Origin: Gorsachius magnificus
Lineage: Eukaryota; Chordata; Aves; Pelecaniformes; Ardeidae
Length of the DNA stretch: 64,000 nucleotides
Reading direction: 5' to 3'
NCBI GenBank assembly: GCA_034008185.1
Contig: CM067081.1
Location: 30,998,806-31,062,805 of the forward strand
The notes below the pieces were generated by a model, which was given only the letters and a program-made list of their open reading frames with translations, had not been told where the DNA came from and searched no databases. Both the position numbers and the translations under genes were made by a program. Below are positions 21,475 through 35,221 of the stretch, in pieces; the stretch's first letter is position 1, and each line of letters opens with the position of its first letter.

Positions 21475-22044
21475 GTGGTGATCAGTGGCACGAAGTTTAG
21501 TTGGAGGGTGGTAACTAGCAGTGTACCCCAGGGGTCAGTACTGGGTCCAGTCCTGTTTAACGTCTTCATTAATGATCTGGATGACGGGCCAGAGCGTACC
21601 CTCTGCAAGTTTGCAGATGACACAAAGCTGGGAGGAGTGGCTGGCATGCCAGAGGGTTGTGCTGCCAGCCAGAGGGACCACAACAGGCTGGAGAAATGGG
21701 CTGACAGGAACCTTGTGAAGTTCAAGGAGAAATGCAAAGTTCTACAGCTGGGGAGAAACAACCCCATGCACCAGTACATGCTGGGGCCTGTCCAGCTGGA
21801 AAGCAGCTTGGCAGAAAAGGACCTGGGGGTCCTGGTGGACAAATTGAACATGAGCCAGCAATGGGCCCTTGCTGCAAAGAAAGTGAATTGCATCCTGGGT
21901 TGCATTAGACAAAGTATTGCCAGCAGGTCAAGAGAGGTGATCCTTGGCCTGTACTCAGCACTGGTGAGGCCGCACGTGGAGTGCTGTGTCCAGTCTTGGG
22001 CTCCTTGGTACAAGAGAGACATGGACATATTGGAGAGAGTCTGA
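21475..22044 (+). pseudogene. CR1 ORF2 reverse-transcriptase fragment
   Basis: A 189-residue open stretch carries the RT palm. It starts in VISGTKFSWRVVTSSVPQGS, has LGPVLFNVFINDLDDG, then CKFADDTKLGG with the two catalytic aspartates. It continues through EKWADRNLVKFKEKC and AEKDLGVLVDKLNMSQQ and stops after YKRDMDILERV. A full CR1 ORF2 is several times longer and joins to the endonuclease, which here lies upstream in broken frames. It is a fossil with no independent function. Confidence 0.88.
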
Positions 22045-22560
22045 AGAAGGGCCACAAAGATGATTAAGGGACTGGAGTATCTCTCCTATGAGGAAAGGGT
22101 GGGAGAGCTGGGACTGTTTAGCCCGGAGAATAGAAGGCTCGGGGGGATCTGATCAATGTATAGCTGAAGGGAGGGTGCAAAGAGGACATAGGAGGCTCTT
22201 TTCAGTGGTGCCCAGTGACAGGACCAGAGGCAATGGGTGCAAGCCAAAACACAGGGGTTCGCTCTGAACATCAGGAAACACTTTTTACTGTGAGGGTGAC
22301 TGAGCACTGGCACAGGTTGCCCAGGGAGGTTATGGAGTCTCCATCCTTGGAGATATTCAAAAGCCATGTGGACATGGTCCTGGGCAACTGTCTCTAGGTG
22401 GCCTTGCTTGAATAGGGCAGTTGGACCAGATGACTTTTGGAGAGCCCTTCCACCCTCAACTATTCTGTGATTCTTCCTTGAGGTGATGTTGCTATACTAG
22501 TTGACACAGACCATAATGTTTCTGTAATCAAGTTTGTCAGCTCTTCAAATTTGAAATGAT

Positions 22561-22610
22561 TATATATACATACATATATACATATATATATACACACATA
22601 TATATATAAA
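22561..22610. repeat. TA/CA microsatellite
   Basis: Alternating TATA, CATA and CACA units over about 50 bp, probably variable in length. Confidence 0.9.
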
Positions 22611-24842
22611 AGGAAAGGGAAGGCATGTGTCCTTTTTCCTTTTGATATTTTTCAGCAATGCCTTCAACGGTGGTTCTTCACCATGAAAGCCTACCGAGAT
22701 GAAAGCGCTTCTTGTGGAATTACATTTCTCATATTCCTGGAGAAAGGAGGAAGTATTTAAAGAAATTTTTCTCACTTCATCTAACTGCATCCAGCAAACA
22801 ACTTTTTTGGAAGTCTGCTGTGTTTAAGAATATTTAACAGTAAAAGCTGCTACCTTGAGCTTGATATAGACTTGCTTTAAAATACGGAGAAGGCTGTCTT
22901 CTTCAAAGCTGGTGTTTGAAATGGAAAACATTTTTTGGTAAATATCAAATATTCAAAATAGCTGCTAAATTCACCAAAAATATGAAAAGAGCCTGCTTTT
23001 ATAGCTCAAAGTTGCTCATTTTTCATCTTAAACAGAATAAGATGCATTTGTAGTACCACGCAATATAACTACACCTCTTGTGATGAAAACCAGAAAACTT
23101 CTTGTTCTGTAACTGGTGACACAGGGAAACTGTATAAAATAAGGGTGGGGTGGGTGTTGAATAAAAGATTATTAACATCTATTTATCAAAATGGAAAGAG
23201 AGCACAATTTTCACCTGAAAATAAGTTTTGTGGTGATAGTTCATAAGAGAAGCAAGGGTACAGTTAACTCCATTGCACGGGTAAGAAGATGGGCCACAGA
23301 AATAGGATGTGAATTAGCCTGTGTCTCAGCATGTCATTTCAGCATCTGGTGATAAACTGAGGTGTTTTCCCAGATGTGTTCCTAGTCCCAACTTTGCCCA
23401 TAAAAATGAGATGTGATACCTGTTTCTAGAAGTTGCACTAGAAAGTAATTTTCAGTTAAGGTTTAGCAATGTATTTACTAGTAGCACGTTAATTTTAATA
23501 GGAATGAATCATGCTTCCCAGTGAAATGGTTGAGGTATTTCCACTAATTGTCCATAACCAAATGTTTTCTTAATCTTTGAATGTTACAATTTGGACACCC
23601 CATCTCTTTGACCACAAAACTTTTTATTGACTAATCCGATATGTTTTCTGAGCCCTTTTGAAATTATACCATGGCAGCAAGATACGAAGTCTGAACCAGG
23701 TTTTATTTGCACATCCACAAACCAATAGAACTGACAGGGCACACAATACAGGTTGTGTGTAGATCATTTGAGTTGTTATTTTTATTATACTGGAACCGTT
23801 TATGGTGCTTTGGGGATAGATGAAGTCAGGTAGTACTATTCCAAGGACCTTAAAATTGTAATTAGATACTATAAAGCTAGAAATACCTGTCAAGAATTGC
23901 CTGAAAAGGTTCTCTTCCACAAAAGAATCATGCCCGGATATGGTAACGTACATGCTCTGCAAAGAGAAACTTTGTGATGTGCATTGGGTCTCTTAAATCC
24001 CATTGAGAGCAGTTCTACTCCCAGGCCTACAAAGAGCGTTCAGCGATGGCAGGACATGCTATTCAGGTGCAAATGTTTGTGAGAATACAGACTTGCATGA
24101 GTATTCATGCTGTTTTTTCCTTTCTGCGGGCTTTCTTGGGAATGCGCTGCCATGCAGGCAGCTGTGTGCAAAAAAAAAACCAAAAAGAAGGAACAGTGTC
24201 CTAGTAATTATTGTGAATTTCTTGACCTTAGTGAGTTCTTAGATTATTTTTGCAGTACTCACTCATCTTTGTTATCGGTTTGTATTGATGTTGCTTTGTC
24301 TACTGAGAACTAATCGAGCTCGTGGCTGTCATAAGGTTTCACAAGGGTCCACAAGCGAATCAGTGAAACGTAGATTCTTATGTGTCTCTCTGAACCCAGG
24401 CTTTAAGGCCTGAGGACCCTGCTCCTCCAGCATCCCTCATGTGTTAAGACCCAAAGTTGGTTTTGGAAATGGGGTTACTATTACCTCTTGCTGTAGTGAG
24501 GGAACCTGATTGTATAAATATGTCCAAAATTATGCTGCTAAGGTATTTGCAGGAAGCCTGCGACAGAATATTTGGAACAAAGCTAAGTGCCAAACAATTC
24601 TCTTCACTGTTCCCTCCCTTACCTAGTTCCACAATAAAGTACTTTTCAGGTTATTGACATCTTGGGTATGGATTTCTAGACAAAGCTCAGGGGTTAGGGA
24701 GACCTCTCAGATGTACAGTGGCAGACCTTTTCTTGAGTGCTGCATGTGAGCTCTCTGTTGGGGCAAATCTTGGTGGCAGGTTGAATATTTGCAAGAACAA
24801 ACAGTTGGTAGGACCAATTCTTTCCTGGCTTGTTTGAGAGCC

Positions 24843-24882
24843 TTTTTTTTCTTTTTTCTTTTCTTTTTTTTTTTTTTTTTTT
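24843..24882. repeat. T-rich homopolymer tract
   Basis: Nearly pure T with scattered C over about 40 bp. No LINE or SINE body adjoins it. Confidence 0.85.
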
Positions 24883-27800
24883 CACAATCCAGACATTTTA
24901 GATTTTAGCTTTTCCTAGCCCCTTTCCTAGCCCTGTGTTGGACCTAAGGAAGCCCACCTGACCTGGCTGCCAAGATGAGTCAGCAGAAGATCTCCCCACG
25001 TGGTCCAAATGTCTGACACTTCCAGGTAAGAGGAATAGTTGCTTAGACACTGGAATTTCCTTTGCTGCAGTCAAGAAAGGTGGGCTGGGGGTTAACTGAG
25101 ATTGAAAGAACATTCTTGTGGGGAGTCATCTGCCAAAATGCCAGAAATTCAGTGTGAAGAGAAGTTCATAAATAAAACTAGTGTCACTTTTCCCTAATTC
25201 CAGAACATGTCAAGAAAAAAAATTTATCTTTGTGTATATGTATTTAGGTTGCATTGTGCCTGCAATCTAATTCAAGATAATATAGGGAGAGCAAAAATAG
25301 AAGCCAAGTCACATCCATGGAAAACTCTGGCACGTTTAGCAGACAAGACAGTTCCTAGCTTCAAGAAACATGAAGACTTGAGTCATATTTCTTGGATGCG
25401 TTCATTATATTGGCAAGCTGTACACATTAAAATCCCCATTGTTGAGAAATCTAAATTCCCCTTTGCCTTAAAATATCTCTGCCCTGTAGAAGACAGCTTA
25501 TGGCCTTTTCATAAGGGAAAAAGTATTACACTGAATAATGATTTCAGTAGTTCGGTGAGGATTTTGTGGGGAAAAAAGTGCAGCTCTTGGCCAAAGTAAA
25601 CCCTGGCAAAACGGAGATAAGCTGGTGGAAGCGGTTGTTTCATGTAAGTTGTTAGCACGGTCCAGGCCCAGTCATCTTTTCCCGTACGTCGGATGGAAAA
25701 TAGCGCTTCCTGCTTTGGGGGGATGTCAGGAGAACGCACCTAGGGAGCACGAGGCAGCCAGGGCCATGCTCAGGCTGCTGGTACCCTAATGCCTGTCACA
25801 ACTCCATCTCTCCGTTGTTGGAGGAGTCAGGTCTGAGCAGCCTGAATCACTCATGACTAATCTGAATGTAGTAGTTATAACTCCTAAATTAAGCTCCCTG
25901 AGTAGGGGGTGTGAACACACCTTCAGGCAGTAAAGGGAGGGCCATCTAATTATCTTAAGAATCTGTATTTTGCCAGAGATTTCTTTAGGGATCGGGCTGC
26001 TTATAGCCTGTTTCCTCGCTTCTCGTCTAATTCATCATCTTTTCCTCATCTGCTCCAAAGGTCCGTTTTCCCACCAGTATTAAAACAAGTGATATGCCAG
26101 CCATTTATTTGACGCAGGCTGACAGTTCCCAAATTCTGGGAAACTTTGTCCCTACACTAGAAAGCGATGGTCAACGTAATCCTGCCGGCTAAGCCCCCTG
26201 TGGGAGATGCACGTCACGCAGCAAAAGAGCTCTGCTGACGCCGCTTGAATCATTTCCTCAAACAGAGCGAGCGGTAGTGGCAGGCAGATGGCCTTTTTTC
26301 CAGTGTAACTCCACGTATTGCTGAAGCTTTTCCTTGCAGAGCCATGCTGGTTGGGATTAAGGAAGCAAACCAAGCTGCATGAAGGCTTCTCAGCCACATT
26401 GGCACATTGAAAGTTGGGGCTCCAGGGAGAGGAGCCAGAACTGGACCAAACAGTGAGGGCAAACCCGAAATCCTCTGCATTTGCTGCTGCTGCTGTCCTG
26501 ATGGGGTGGGAAGGGAAGCGACTGTAGCTGCTGGGAAAGCACAACTCTCTCACCCCAGCAGGGCTCTGGTAGAGCCCCACCCTAAATATTTTGTCCCAGG
26601 TGACACAGAAAGTCTCAATCAGGTGAAGCAAGCCAGCTCTGTCGGTGAGGAGAGGGAAGGGCTTGATATCCCCAGCTAACACAGCCGTGCAAGTGGGAAG
26701 CATCTTCTGGGCTAGCAAGTGTTAAACTGTCAAAAACGTTGCTACATTGCTCCTCACTGCATTCAGGAGGGTGTTACTCTGCTAAAAAAAAGATTCCAGT
26801 TTTACTGAAATAGCTCTGTCCTCGCTAGACGTGCTTTGCAGGATAGCACACTGCTATTCCAACGCTGATAAAGCCGTCTTCTTGTGCAGATAGCCTTAAC
26901 ACCGCTGCTATTCGTTCTCCTCTGTAGAACGGCAATCTTCTGTTCCCTTGCCCTTTGTCTTCATCCTAGGAGCCAGGGATGTCAATCCATCCCAGGGAAA
27001 CAGCCAGATCCCCCAGGTTCGGCTGGCAATTCAGCTCTGCATCTGTCGCTCCACAATGAGCCTCCCACCGAGGGCGGTTGTGGGGGAAGGTAGATTTGTG
27101 GCCTTGCGTAGCAATGAACTGCGTAGCCGTGCTTTATTGTTTAGTACCTTATTGTTGCATTCAGGATTGCTCTGTAAGAAAGTAAGTTCCCTTTTAGGGC
27201 CATCTCTGTTTCTGCCCTTTGTTTCTCTTCCTTCCTTATTTTCCTGTCTCTGAATGTAGTGGTGCGCATGATTTACACCAGTGCAAACCCTGTTGCATTG
27301 ATGTAGAAGGATCTGCAGCTGCTGGTGTTAGCCTGACTGGTGAATTGCTCAGTGGCTTGGACTCCTCCTGGAGCCTGGAGTCATTTTGCACTAAACTTAG
27401 GCTGCAGCGGTTGCTGCCCGGTTCCTCTCTTGGTCTGCGTGATCTTGTCTTCGTGTGGAGTTGTGCTGGCCTGCAATCCAGGCTCCACTTCTTCGTGACC
27501 ATGTGCTCCAGAAAATATATCTAATGCATTCTCCTAGTTAGCTTGATGCCCTGTCTAGTCACAGGGCTTTCACCTGGTCCTAGTTTCCTTATCCTCTGAA
27601 GAGAGGAATAAGTACAAGTCCTGATTTCTCAGCAAAACTGCTTTGACCACATACAAAGATGCTACCATTGCAATGATTGAGCAGAGCTACCAGCAGGGTG
27701 GCACCTAGAAAAGAACAATCAGGAGGAGTCAAAGCTGGCCTGCAAAAAGGCTGACAACACAACCCTGATCCCAGCACAGCCAGCCCCCCAGCCAGTTAGC

Positions 27801-29097
27801 CTCTTGCCCAGTGTGGGCTTCCTTTCCCTGTGCCATACACATGTTCCCAGGCACATCAGGCTAAAATGAGGACAGCTTGCTCTAGCAACACAGGTTACAC
27901 AAATCCAGGTATACCATGGCTGCATTGCGAAGCCTGCGATGTATTCCGATCCCAAGAAGCATGCATTTAGACAACAGCATAAATCAGTAATCAATAAAAA
28001 TTCTAGATCCACAATGTCTCATCAAGGCCTTTTGTTGTTGTTTTAATCGGGAAAACTTTAGCAAGGCTTTTTATTTTCAATCTGTATGAGTGTGAAAATG
28101 GTGCAGCAACCTTTATCTGTGCTCCCTCCCAGTCTGTGACCAAAGCCCTATTGCAGCAATGTACAAAGCCCTGAAACCAGTGCCCTGCACAGCACAATGT
28201 TCAGGCACTAAAAATTAACTTGAAAATTGCCCAAAATGCATTGCAAAGCAGCATTAATTGCGTAATGAACCTGGATGGTGCCATGAGGCAATGGCTGGTT
28301 GATGCCAGCTAGAGTCAGTAGCAAGCAACCAGCAGCAAGGCTGCCTTTTCCCCTTTCCCAAGTCAGAAAACTTGGGAAAGGCACCCGGAGTGTCAGGGGG
28401 TGCTGCTCCCCTGACTAGGGGTAACATGTATCTGTTGAGTCGCTCTTAGCCTGCAGTGTTACATTGCCTGCAGAAATTAAAACACGCTCATTGGCTTATT
28501 TACATCGATGGCAGCATGTAAATCATGCAAAACCCTTCTTGCAGGTTGTCGGTGGGGCAGGATCTGGCATATACTTGACCACTCATTACACCTTTCGCCC
28601 AGAGCATTGGTGGTTCTCGCTTAGGACATGATGCCTGAAGGTGGCTCCGGGCATCCTGAATTGCTCCGACTCTCCTTTTAACTACCAGTAGCCGCCCCAT
28701 GTTCTTTTAAATGTGGTGAAGAAGACATTTTTTTTTTAAAATAAAATGCCCATACTGGGTGAAGCTGAAACTCTGCTCAGCCCAGCACGCAAGCCTCTAC
28801 CACACCATCCAACGGGAGCCATAAACACAGCGGCCAAAAGTGGATTTGTAGGGAAGACCGCAGCAGACGGCAGGCGTGGGATGATGCTTTCCTGAATACC
28901 CTGTAATTATCCAACACTTGTGTGGTGCAAACCACAAAACAAGTCTCAGCGCAAGACCTGAGATATGAAGTGACCCTCTCGCCCAGAGAAGGAGCCTGGT
29001 TGTTAATGGGTTGTCCTGGAGGTAGGTGGTTTGAAACTGCTGCGGAAGAGCCTGGTGACCCATGTCCTGGTGAAACACTGTGAGCGCAGAGACAAAG

Positions 29098-29114
29098 AAT
29101 AAATAAATAAATAA
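29098..29114. repeat. (AATA)n short tandem repeat
   Basis: About four AATA units in tandem. Confidence 0.8.
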
Positions 29115-30782
29115 CACAGGCAACATAGAAGAGGCATCACCACAACATTCCCACCCCAAAGCAGTAGCGGTCAGCTATGACCCACACAGCTTTCCCGAAA
29201 ACATCACTCGGGCTGCGGCCTATTCTCAGGGGAGTCTCTGGAGAAAGATATTTGATAGTAGCAGAGGGAATAACTATTTCAACCCCCATTCAAAGAAAAC
29301 GGGCAAGGACATATAGCACTTGTGCAGTAAATTCAGGGTCTTTGGAAAGACTTGAGAAATATTTATATAATCAACTTAAAAGTCCCCATTGGCACCGATA
29401 AGGGTGTTCATGCTCATCCTCTTTCTTGTGCCAGCACTAAGCTTCCATAAAATCTCATGAGCTGTCTGGACTGGGCAACAGATCCAGCTGCAAAACACTG
29501 GGGGAAAAGTATGTTCAGTAGTTATGTCAGCTCCGGGGGGAATGAGGAAAGAAACAAATGTCTTTTTTTTTTTCTAGACAAGCCTAAAGCCCAGCCTGTA
29601 CGCTGCTTTTCTCTTGTCCAAGGAAGAGGCTACAGGGTTTGGGAGAAGGGTGAAGTTTTCCTCCGAAACACTTGTAGAGGTGTAATTCAGGGTGGCATGC
29701 ACAGGTACTTTGGCATAATAATATATTTCCCCCTTTTTGGTGTACCTAAGTTACACTGCTAATACTTTTTGACTGGAATACTGGCTTCCATGCTTGGTGA
29801 GGAGAGAGAGAGAGGCATGGGGATTATACAGTACTAGAAGAATGAAAGTGAAACTTTTGTGTTTGGACGGGACCTGAGTGTCTGTCAGGAGCAGCAATAC
29901 AATCCGGGAACTGTTTTGCAGAGCCGCATGTTTCAGACTAATTCTAGGCTGTCAATCTGTGGCAGAGATAGCTTTTGTTATTTTTGGTAATTCCTTTTCT
30001 AATGCATTTTGATGGAGCAAGGTCCTACAATTGAAGGCATTTTGCTTTTCAATCTATTGAGAAAGTAAAGTGTTCCTAATTCCAGTTCCAAGAAGCGTAG
30101 CTGTAAGGCCACATCTTTCATTTCAAAAAGGAGCAGGGGCAAGCCACCCGCCTTGCAGATTTGCAGAGTGACTGTGGTAGGACGTGTAATGCCTCCATGT
30201 GGCTTGTAAGACACTTAAAACCATCTCTCCTTCACTGACAAGTACCTGGTGTTTTTCAGTGTGTAAGTGAAAACAAAGCAAAAACCGCGCAAAAAAAGAG
30301 GGACATAAATGCAGGTGCAATTGCACCCTTTTAAAGGCATTCATTAGTTATAGCTAAAAGCTTGTTAAAACTTGGAACCAAAACTGATCCTAATTTTTTC
30401 AGTACAGTCTGAACACTGGGGCTGTGCGGGATAAGGGAGGACCCAGCTCTGTGGAGCACCGTCAGTCTTGTAGGCTAGGAAGGAGCTAATCTTGGTAATA
30501 AGTTTCTGGAACCAGCGTAGAGAATGGCCCTTCTCCCCATTTCAGGAATCACCCGTACACCTGCAGATGACACCGAGCCTTTCTCCTGCGGTGCCCGCAG
30601 AGGCCATGCTGCCTCCTGCCAGCCTCACAGGGGGATGGCGAGCCATGGCACGGAGCAAGGGCTTTTGCTTCTTCTCCAGCACTTTACTACTGCCTAAGAC
30701 TGCAGAGACCAAATCGCATAAGGTCCCCACTCCATCCATTCCCCAGGCACTGCTCCTCCTGCGCACGCCCCCTCCAATACAT

Positions 30783-31175
30783 GAGAGCTGGGGCTGTTCA
30801 GCCTGGAGAAGAGAAGGCTGTGGGGAGACCTGATTGCGGCCTGTCAGTATCTAAAGGGGGCCTATAGGAAAGATGGGGACAATATTTTTAGCAAGGCTGG
30901 TTGTGACAGGACAAGGGGTAATGGTTTTAAACTAAAACAGGGTAGGTTTAGACTGGATATAAGGAAGAAATCTTTTACAATGAGGGTGGTGAAACACTGG
31001 AACAGGTTGCCCAGAGACGTGGTGGAGGCCCCATCCCTGGGAACATTCAAGGCCAGGTTGGACGGGGCTCTGAGCAACCTGATCTAGTTAGTGGTGTCCC
31101 TGCTCACTGCAGGGGGGTTGGACTAGATGACCTCTAGGGGTCCCTTCCAACCCAAAACATTCTATGATTCTATGA
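30783..31175 (+). mobile_element. CR1 LINE 3' end, plus strand
   Basis: Begins in the sequence for the last residues of ORF2 (GAGAGCTGGGGCTGTTCAGC), runs through the 3' UTR and ends with ATTCTATGATTCTATGA at 31159-31175, the standard tail. About 393 bp, 5'-truncated. It is close to the family form, so relatively young. Confidence 0.96.
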
Positions 31176-34100
31176 TCTCCTTGTGGGGCCACACCAACGT
31201 GCCCTATCATGCATAAAGGCATTATTCTAAATAATATTTAATTGATATTGTGTATAGATCTGTAGTGCCATTTCGATACATCACTGTTGAAATCTGATTT
31301 CTAATGCCATTAATGATGCTAATAAAGAAAACCCCCTATTTTTTTCTGAATTGCAGGAAACAAATAGCAATCCTGTCTGCTTTCAGATCGGTCAAAAGAC
31401 CTGGGAAAATAGCTACTAGCAACACTATTTGCATTTGCAAGAAGCATTCCTGCTTTTTTTCCCGTATATTCTAATGAATTTTTGTAATAATGGTAACCCC
31501 CTCGTAAATATCCCACCGTGTGGTAGTGGCATTTTAATCAGCAGGCTTTGGTGGAAAGTGAAATAGCCAAATTAAGTGATAAGCTTGAGTATCAACTGTT
31601 CTGGGGAATACGTTGGTTTGGGACAGGGTGACCTTCACGACCACTTTTTGAGATGAGCCTCATAAAAACCTTTTTAAAACCCTCTGCAAATGAAATGAGC
31701 TAATGTAGCAGTCCACAGGAGAGGATAGACTTTCAGTCAGGTGGGAACGGAGGCCTCAGGAGGGGAAATATAACAGCGTATGCTAATTTGCACCTATAAA
31801 CTACTGTGTTCAAAAGCAGCTGGGATTGAATTCCCCATTCCTTTTTGACTTAAAAAAACATTTGCAGCAATATTGGTTTAATCACCCTTAGAGAAAGGCT
31901 CTCGGGGGGAACTGGGCAGGGGCATAGAGAGAAGAGGAGACCCAGGATTTAAGTCTAGCAGTAGCAGGACCACGAAGTCTGGCTACAGATGCCCAGAAAG
32001 GTGCTACTCCCTGTGCCGCAGCTCCCACCGATATTATGGGAGTGCAGCTGCATGGCGGAGCACAGTTCTGCTTTGGCAATGAAATGGCACATAATTGATG
32101 AGGAAACTTGCTAAAACCTCTGTCGATTATTATTACTATTGTGGTTGCTCTCTGATAAACCTATTTTATGCATGCCAACTTCTCCAGCGCGCATGCCCAG
32201 CAAACGCACTCCACGTTAATCTTAAATGATACATTCCTGGGCGTGCTTCAAGACTTCACACCAGGTTTTTTTGCTTGGAAAAGAGCGGGAGGCTTGAGAG
32301 GGTCAAGCTGCAGCCTGCCCCAACCCTTCAGAAAGTTCAGAGGAGTAGTGGTGCCGGGCTTCTTACCTCTGATGTGTAGATTGGCTCACCAGCTCTTCTT
32401 CCCCCCTGAAATCTGGCTCATCTTGGACAGCAATCAGTCCTTTCCATTTTCCCTTGCGAAATTCCCTGTTAATGGCTTCAGAGCTTGGATGCAAACACCT
32501 TTGTTTGAAATGCAAAATGACAGCAGCAGATGCCTTTATAGACAGCAAAAGGCTTGAAGAAGGGCAGAGTAAATAAACAGCAAAAATTAAATATATGATA
32601 TTGCCACACAGAGAGGAGCTCTCTCTTCAAAACGAAGCAATTAACATGTACGGACTCATTCTGCTGGGCTGGGAGGAAGCAGGAGGCACGTTATTTAAAC
32701 GAATTGCCATGTAGCCCGTGATTATCATTAGGATTCATTCAAACCCAGGCATTCAGTAAAGCTTCTGCTCTGCGGCTGGCTCTGGGCTGCCTCTCTATCA
32801 GTACCTATTGTTTCATAATCTCGCCATACTCGACGCTTTTTTTATCCCAACCAAGTCTGCCTCGTTTATTACCCTCGCCAGTGACTAAGCCGAAGCGCGT
32901 TAACAATGCGCGGTTTCATTCGGCTCTTTTTCTCGTGTTAGCTGAAAGAGGGATGTGTTCTCCCCTAATTGCAGAGGATCTCTTCAGCTTTGCAATTTCT
33001 GTATTGAAAGCCTGTTTAGGAGAAGGCGTGGGGATATACATAAATCTGAGAACTCACTCACAGGGGAGATAATTGCTCTTTCCCTCCAAGCATGGCAGAG
33101 CCCTCCTCAAACAGCTCCGCACAGGCAAGTTTCTGCACGATGGATGGGAACCTTGCACGAGGCTCAGCAGCCACGGGCTCTCTTCCTCCGTCCCAGCCAG
33201 ATGGCTTCCTTCTGCCAACAGCAACCCAGCTCATATGGGCTCTCAGGGGCCAGATCTGGCCATTCCCAGCTGTGCTCTGCCCAGGCAGCTCCCACGTGGG
33301 GTCTGCAGTCGAGCAGGACAGGGATGCGCTGCAGCCTGGTCATCTCCAAGCAGCTCCAAACCTTGCATGGCCACCTTCCCCGTGGCACCTCTGTGATGTC
33401 CTCAGTGCTCGAAGCATCCTGGGGCAGGTGGGTTGCAGCACCATAAATCCCATCCCTGCCCAAGCCCCAGGGCATGCTTAAATCTCCCTCGGTATTTTCC
33501 CTTGCCCTTTCTCCTCTTCCATGAATATCTGTGTCTCCCAACACCGGCAGACCACATCCAGCACCCAGGCCACCCCACTGCATGGACACGCAGACTCTCC
33601 ATCACTCACCTCTCTCTTTCTGCCAGGAATATGCTGCAAAACCACCCATCCCTCCTGCAGAGAGCCGGCCCTGTCGTCTTCCACAAAACCTCTGCATCTC
33701 TCTTATCAAAACCTCAAAATGATGTTTTCAGGAGGAATTTGGAGCATCCCTCGGGGTGAATTAAACCGACTGGAGCTGGGTTGTGGTTTGCCTTTCTGCA
33801 CGCTGCGCTTGAAAGATGCACTCTTCACCACGTCAAAGCCTCTCCACCCACGACTGAAAGGAAAGCGCGGCACTAGGTACAAAAAATACAAAACATAACA
33901 TGAACAAATACATGTTTCATATATAATGTGTCTATATAAACAAAAATTATATAGATTATATAAGCCTATAATAACAAACACAAATCTATACTTCTAGACT
34001 ATGTTCACATATTTACATTTATAAAGATATATTTTGGTTATGCAATGTATTTGAGTCACTGTTTTTAGCTCAAATAAGTTGTTTTTCAGACTAACCTTTT

Positions 34101-34967
34101 CCCAGACGTCCAAGACGAGAAGCTTGAACCCAGAGGTGGATGCTTGTGATTCACATACCATGGATGGGGGTGGAGGGGAGCTCTGGGAGGAGCTTTGGGG
34201 TGATGAGTGGGGAGACCTTTAGCAATCGCAGGCCCAGGGCTTTGCTTGAGGTCACATCCCTTCTGCAAGGGGAGAAGGTGCTTCCTCAGCTCACCCCACT
34301 TGCTGATGCCTGAAGCTGTCTTTCTGCAGATTAGGGTAACCTTGCGGTAGCTCAGATCTGATCAAGACAGAAGGAAGACCTCGTCCAGTGGGACAAGGAG
34401 CTGTGCCTGGCACGATGAACCATCACCCAAAGCAGGTCTCTGTGCCCCAGGTTCTCCAGGGTGGGCTTGATTGGGCTGCAGGTCACTGGCTCTTGCTGTT
34501 TCTGCTTTCTAAGCACAAGGTGCATCAATGACATGTCCCCAAGTCTGAACCCTCTCTGAGCTTCAGCAGCAGCTCAGGCAGGATTTTGAGGTTCACAACT
34601 CCAGATTCAGGCTTGAGGGCAGTGGGCTGAGCTGACCACAGCCATTAAATCCTCCTCTGGAGCAGGACCTTGGTGTGGTACATCCCAAAAGATACCTTCC
34701 ACTGCAAAACAACTGCTGGGTGCTATGGGACCCCAAAAGGACCTGGGATTGTGTGCAGCTGGCCAGATGTGCTCACCTCTGTTAAATCAGCAAAAACACT
34801 GAGTTGTGAGAGTCAAAAATAAACCCAGGTATCTAAGAAGGGGTTTTACCTTCAGTTTGAGCCTTGAGAGCACAGCCAGCTGTGTTAACCCAGCCTTCCC
34901 ATCCTAAGGCTGCTAGAGTTAGTACAGGCAGATGAAATCCCTAAATAGAGAGTGAGAGAGGAAATTG
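31176..34967. other. Intergenic, no gene recognised
   Basis: No transposon or coding exon was recognised. Overlapping ORFs around 33.0-33.9 kb occur on both strands in GC-richer sequence and have no family resemblance. An AT-rich stretch lies at about 33.9-34.1 kb. Confidence 0.5.
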
Positions 34968-35221
34968 TAAGAACTGAAACTAAAGGAGGGTAGATTTAGA
35001 TTGGATGTAAGGAAGAAATTCTTGACACTGAGGGTGGTGAAACACTGGAAGGGGTTGCCCAGAGAGGTAGTGGAGGCCCCATCCCTGGAAACATTCAAGA
35101 CCAGGTTGGACGAGGCTCTGAGCAACCTGATCTGGTTAGCGGTGTCCCTGCTCACTGCAGGGGGCTTGAGCTAGCTGACCTCTAAAGGTCCCTTCCAACC
35201 CAAAACATTCTATGATTCTAT
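34968..35221 (+). mobile_element. CR1 LINE 3' end, plus strand
   Basis: Starts near AACTGAAACTAAAGGAGGGT and follows the CR1 3' UTR to AACATTCTATGATTCTATT at 35203-35221. About 254 bp. It is 5'-truncated and carries point differences from the copy at 30783. Confidence 0.94.

Larger units (their letters stand above)
18584..22474 (+). mobile_element. Long but inactive CR1 LINE with ORF1 and ORF2 remnants
   Basis: About 3.9 kb of a CR1 in plus orientation. It opens inside ORF1 (KLCYQLEELEEQVSRLC, a coiled-coil stretch) and continues with a GDSL-type esterase remnant. ORF2 follows, with an endonuclease segment (GDFNLPDIRW near 20069-20098) and reverse transcriptase (SVPQGSVLGPVLFNVFINDL, then the active-site FADD at 21610-21621). 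The ORF2 tail and 3' UTR end in ATTCTGTGATTCT at 22462-22474. Several stops and frameshifts (for instance after HKILIDKLLI and after MDILERV) mean that no full protein can be made. The 5' end, including the promoter and the start of ORF1, is missing. The element matches the CR1 clade in domain order, and it is the longest mobile element in the window. Confidence 0.93.
22475..30782. other. Intergenic, no gene recognised
   Basis: About 8 kb without a coding exon or recognised transposable element. Simple repeats lie at 22561-22610, 24843-24882 and 29098-29114. Several ORFs of 70-190 codons were read and resemble nothing known; opposite-strand overlaps and lack of splice context argue against genes. 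Confidence 0.5.

Noticed and set aside
25207..25599. 130-codon plus-strand ORF
   Set aside because: No similarity to a known family, no Kozak, promoter or splice context, and the length is not remarkable for this much non-coding DNA.
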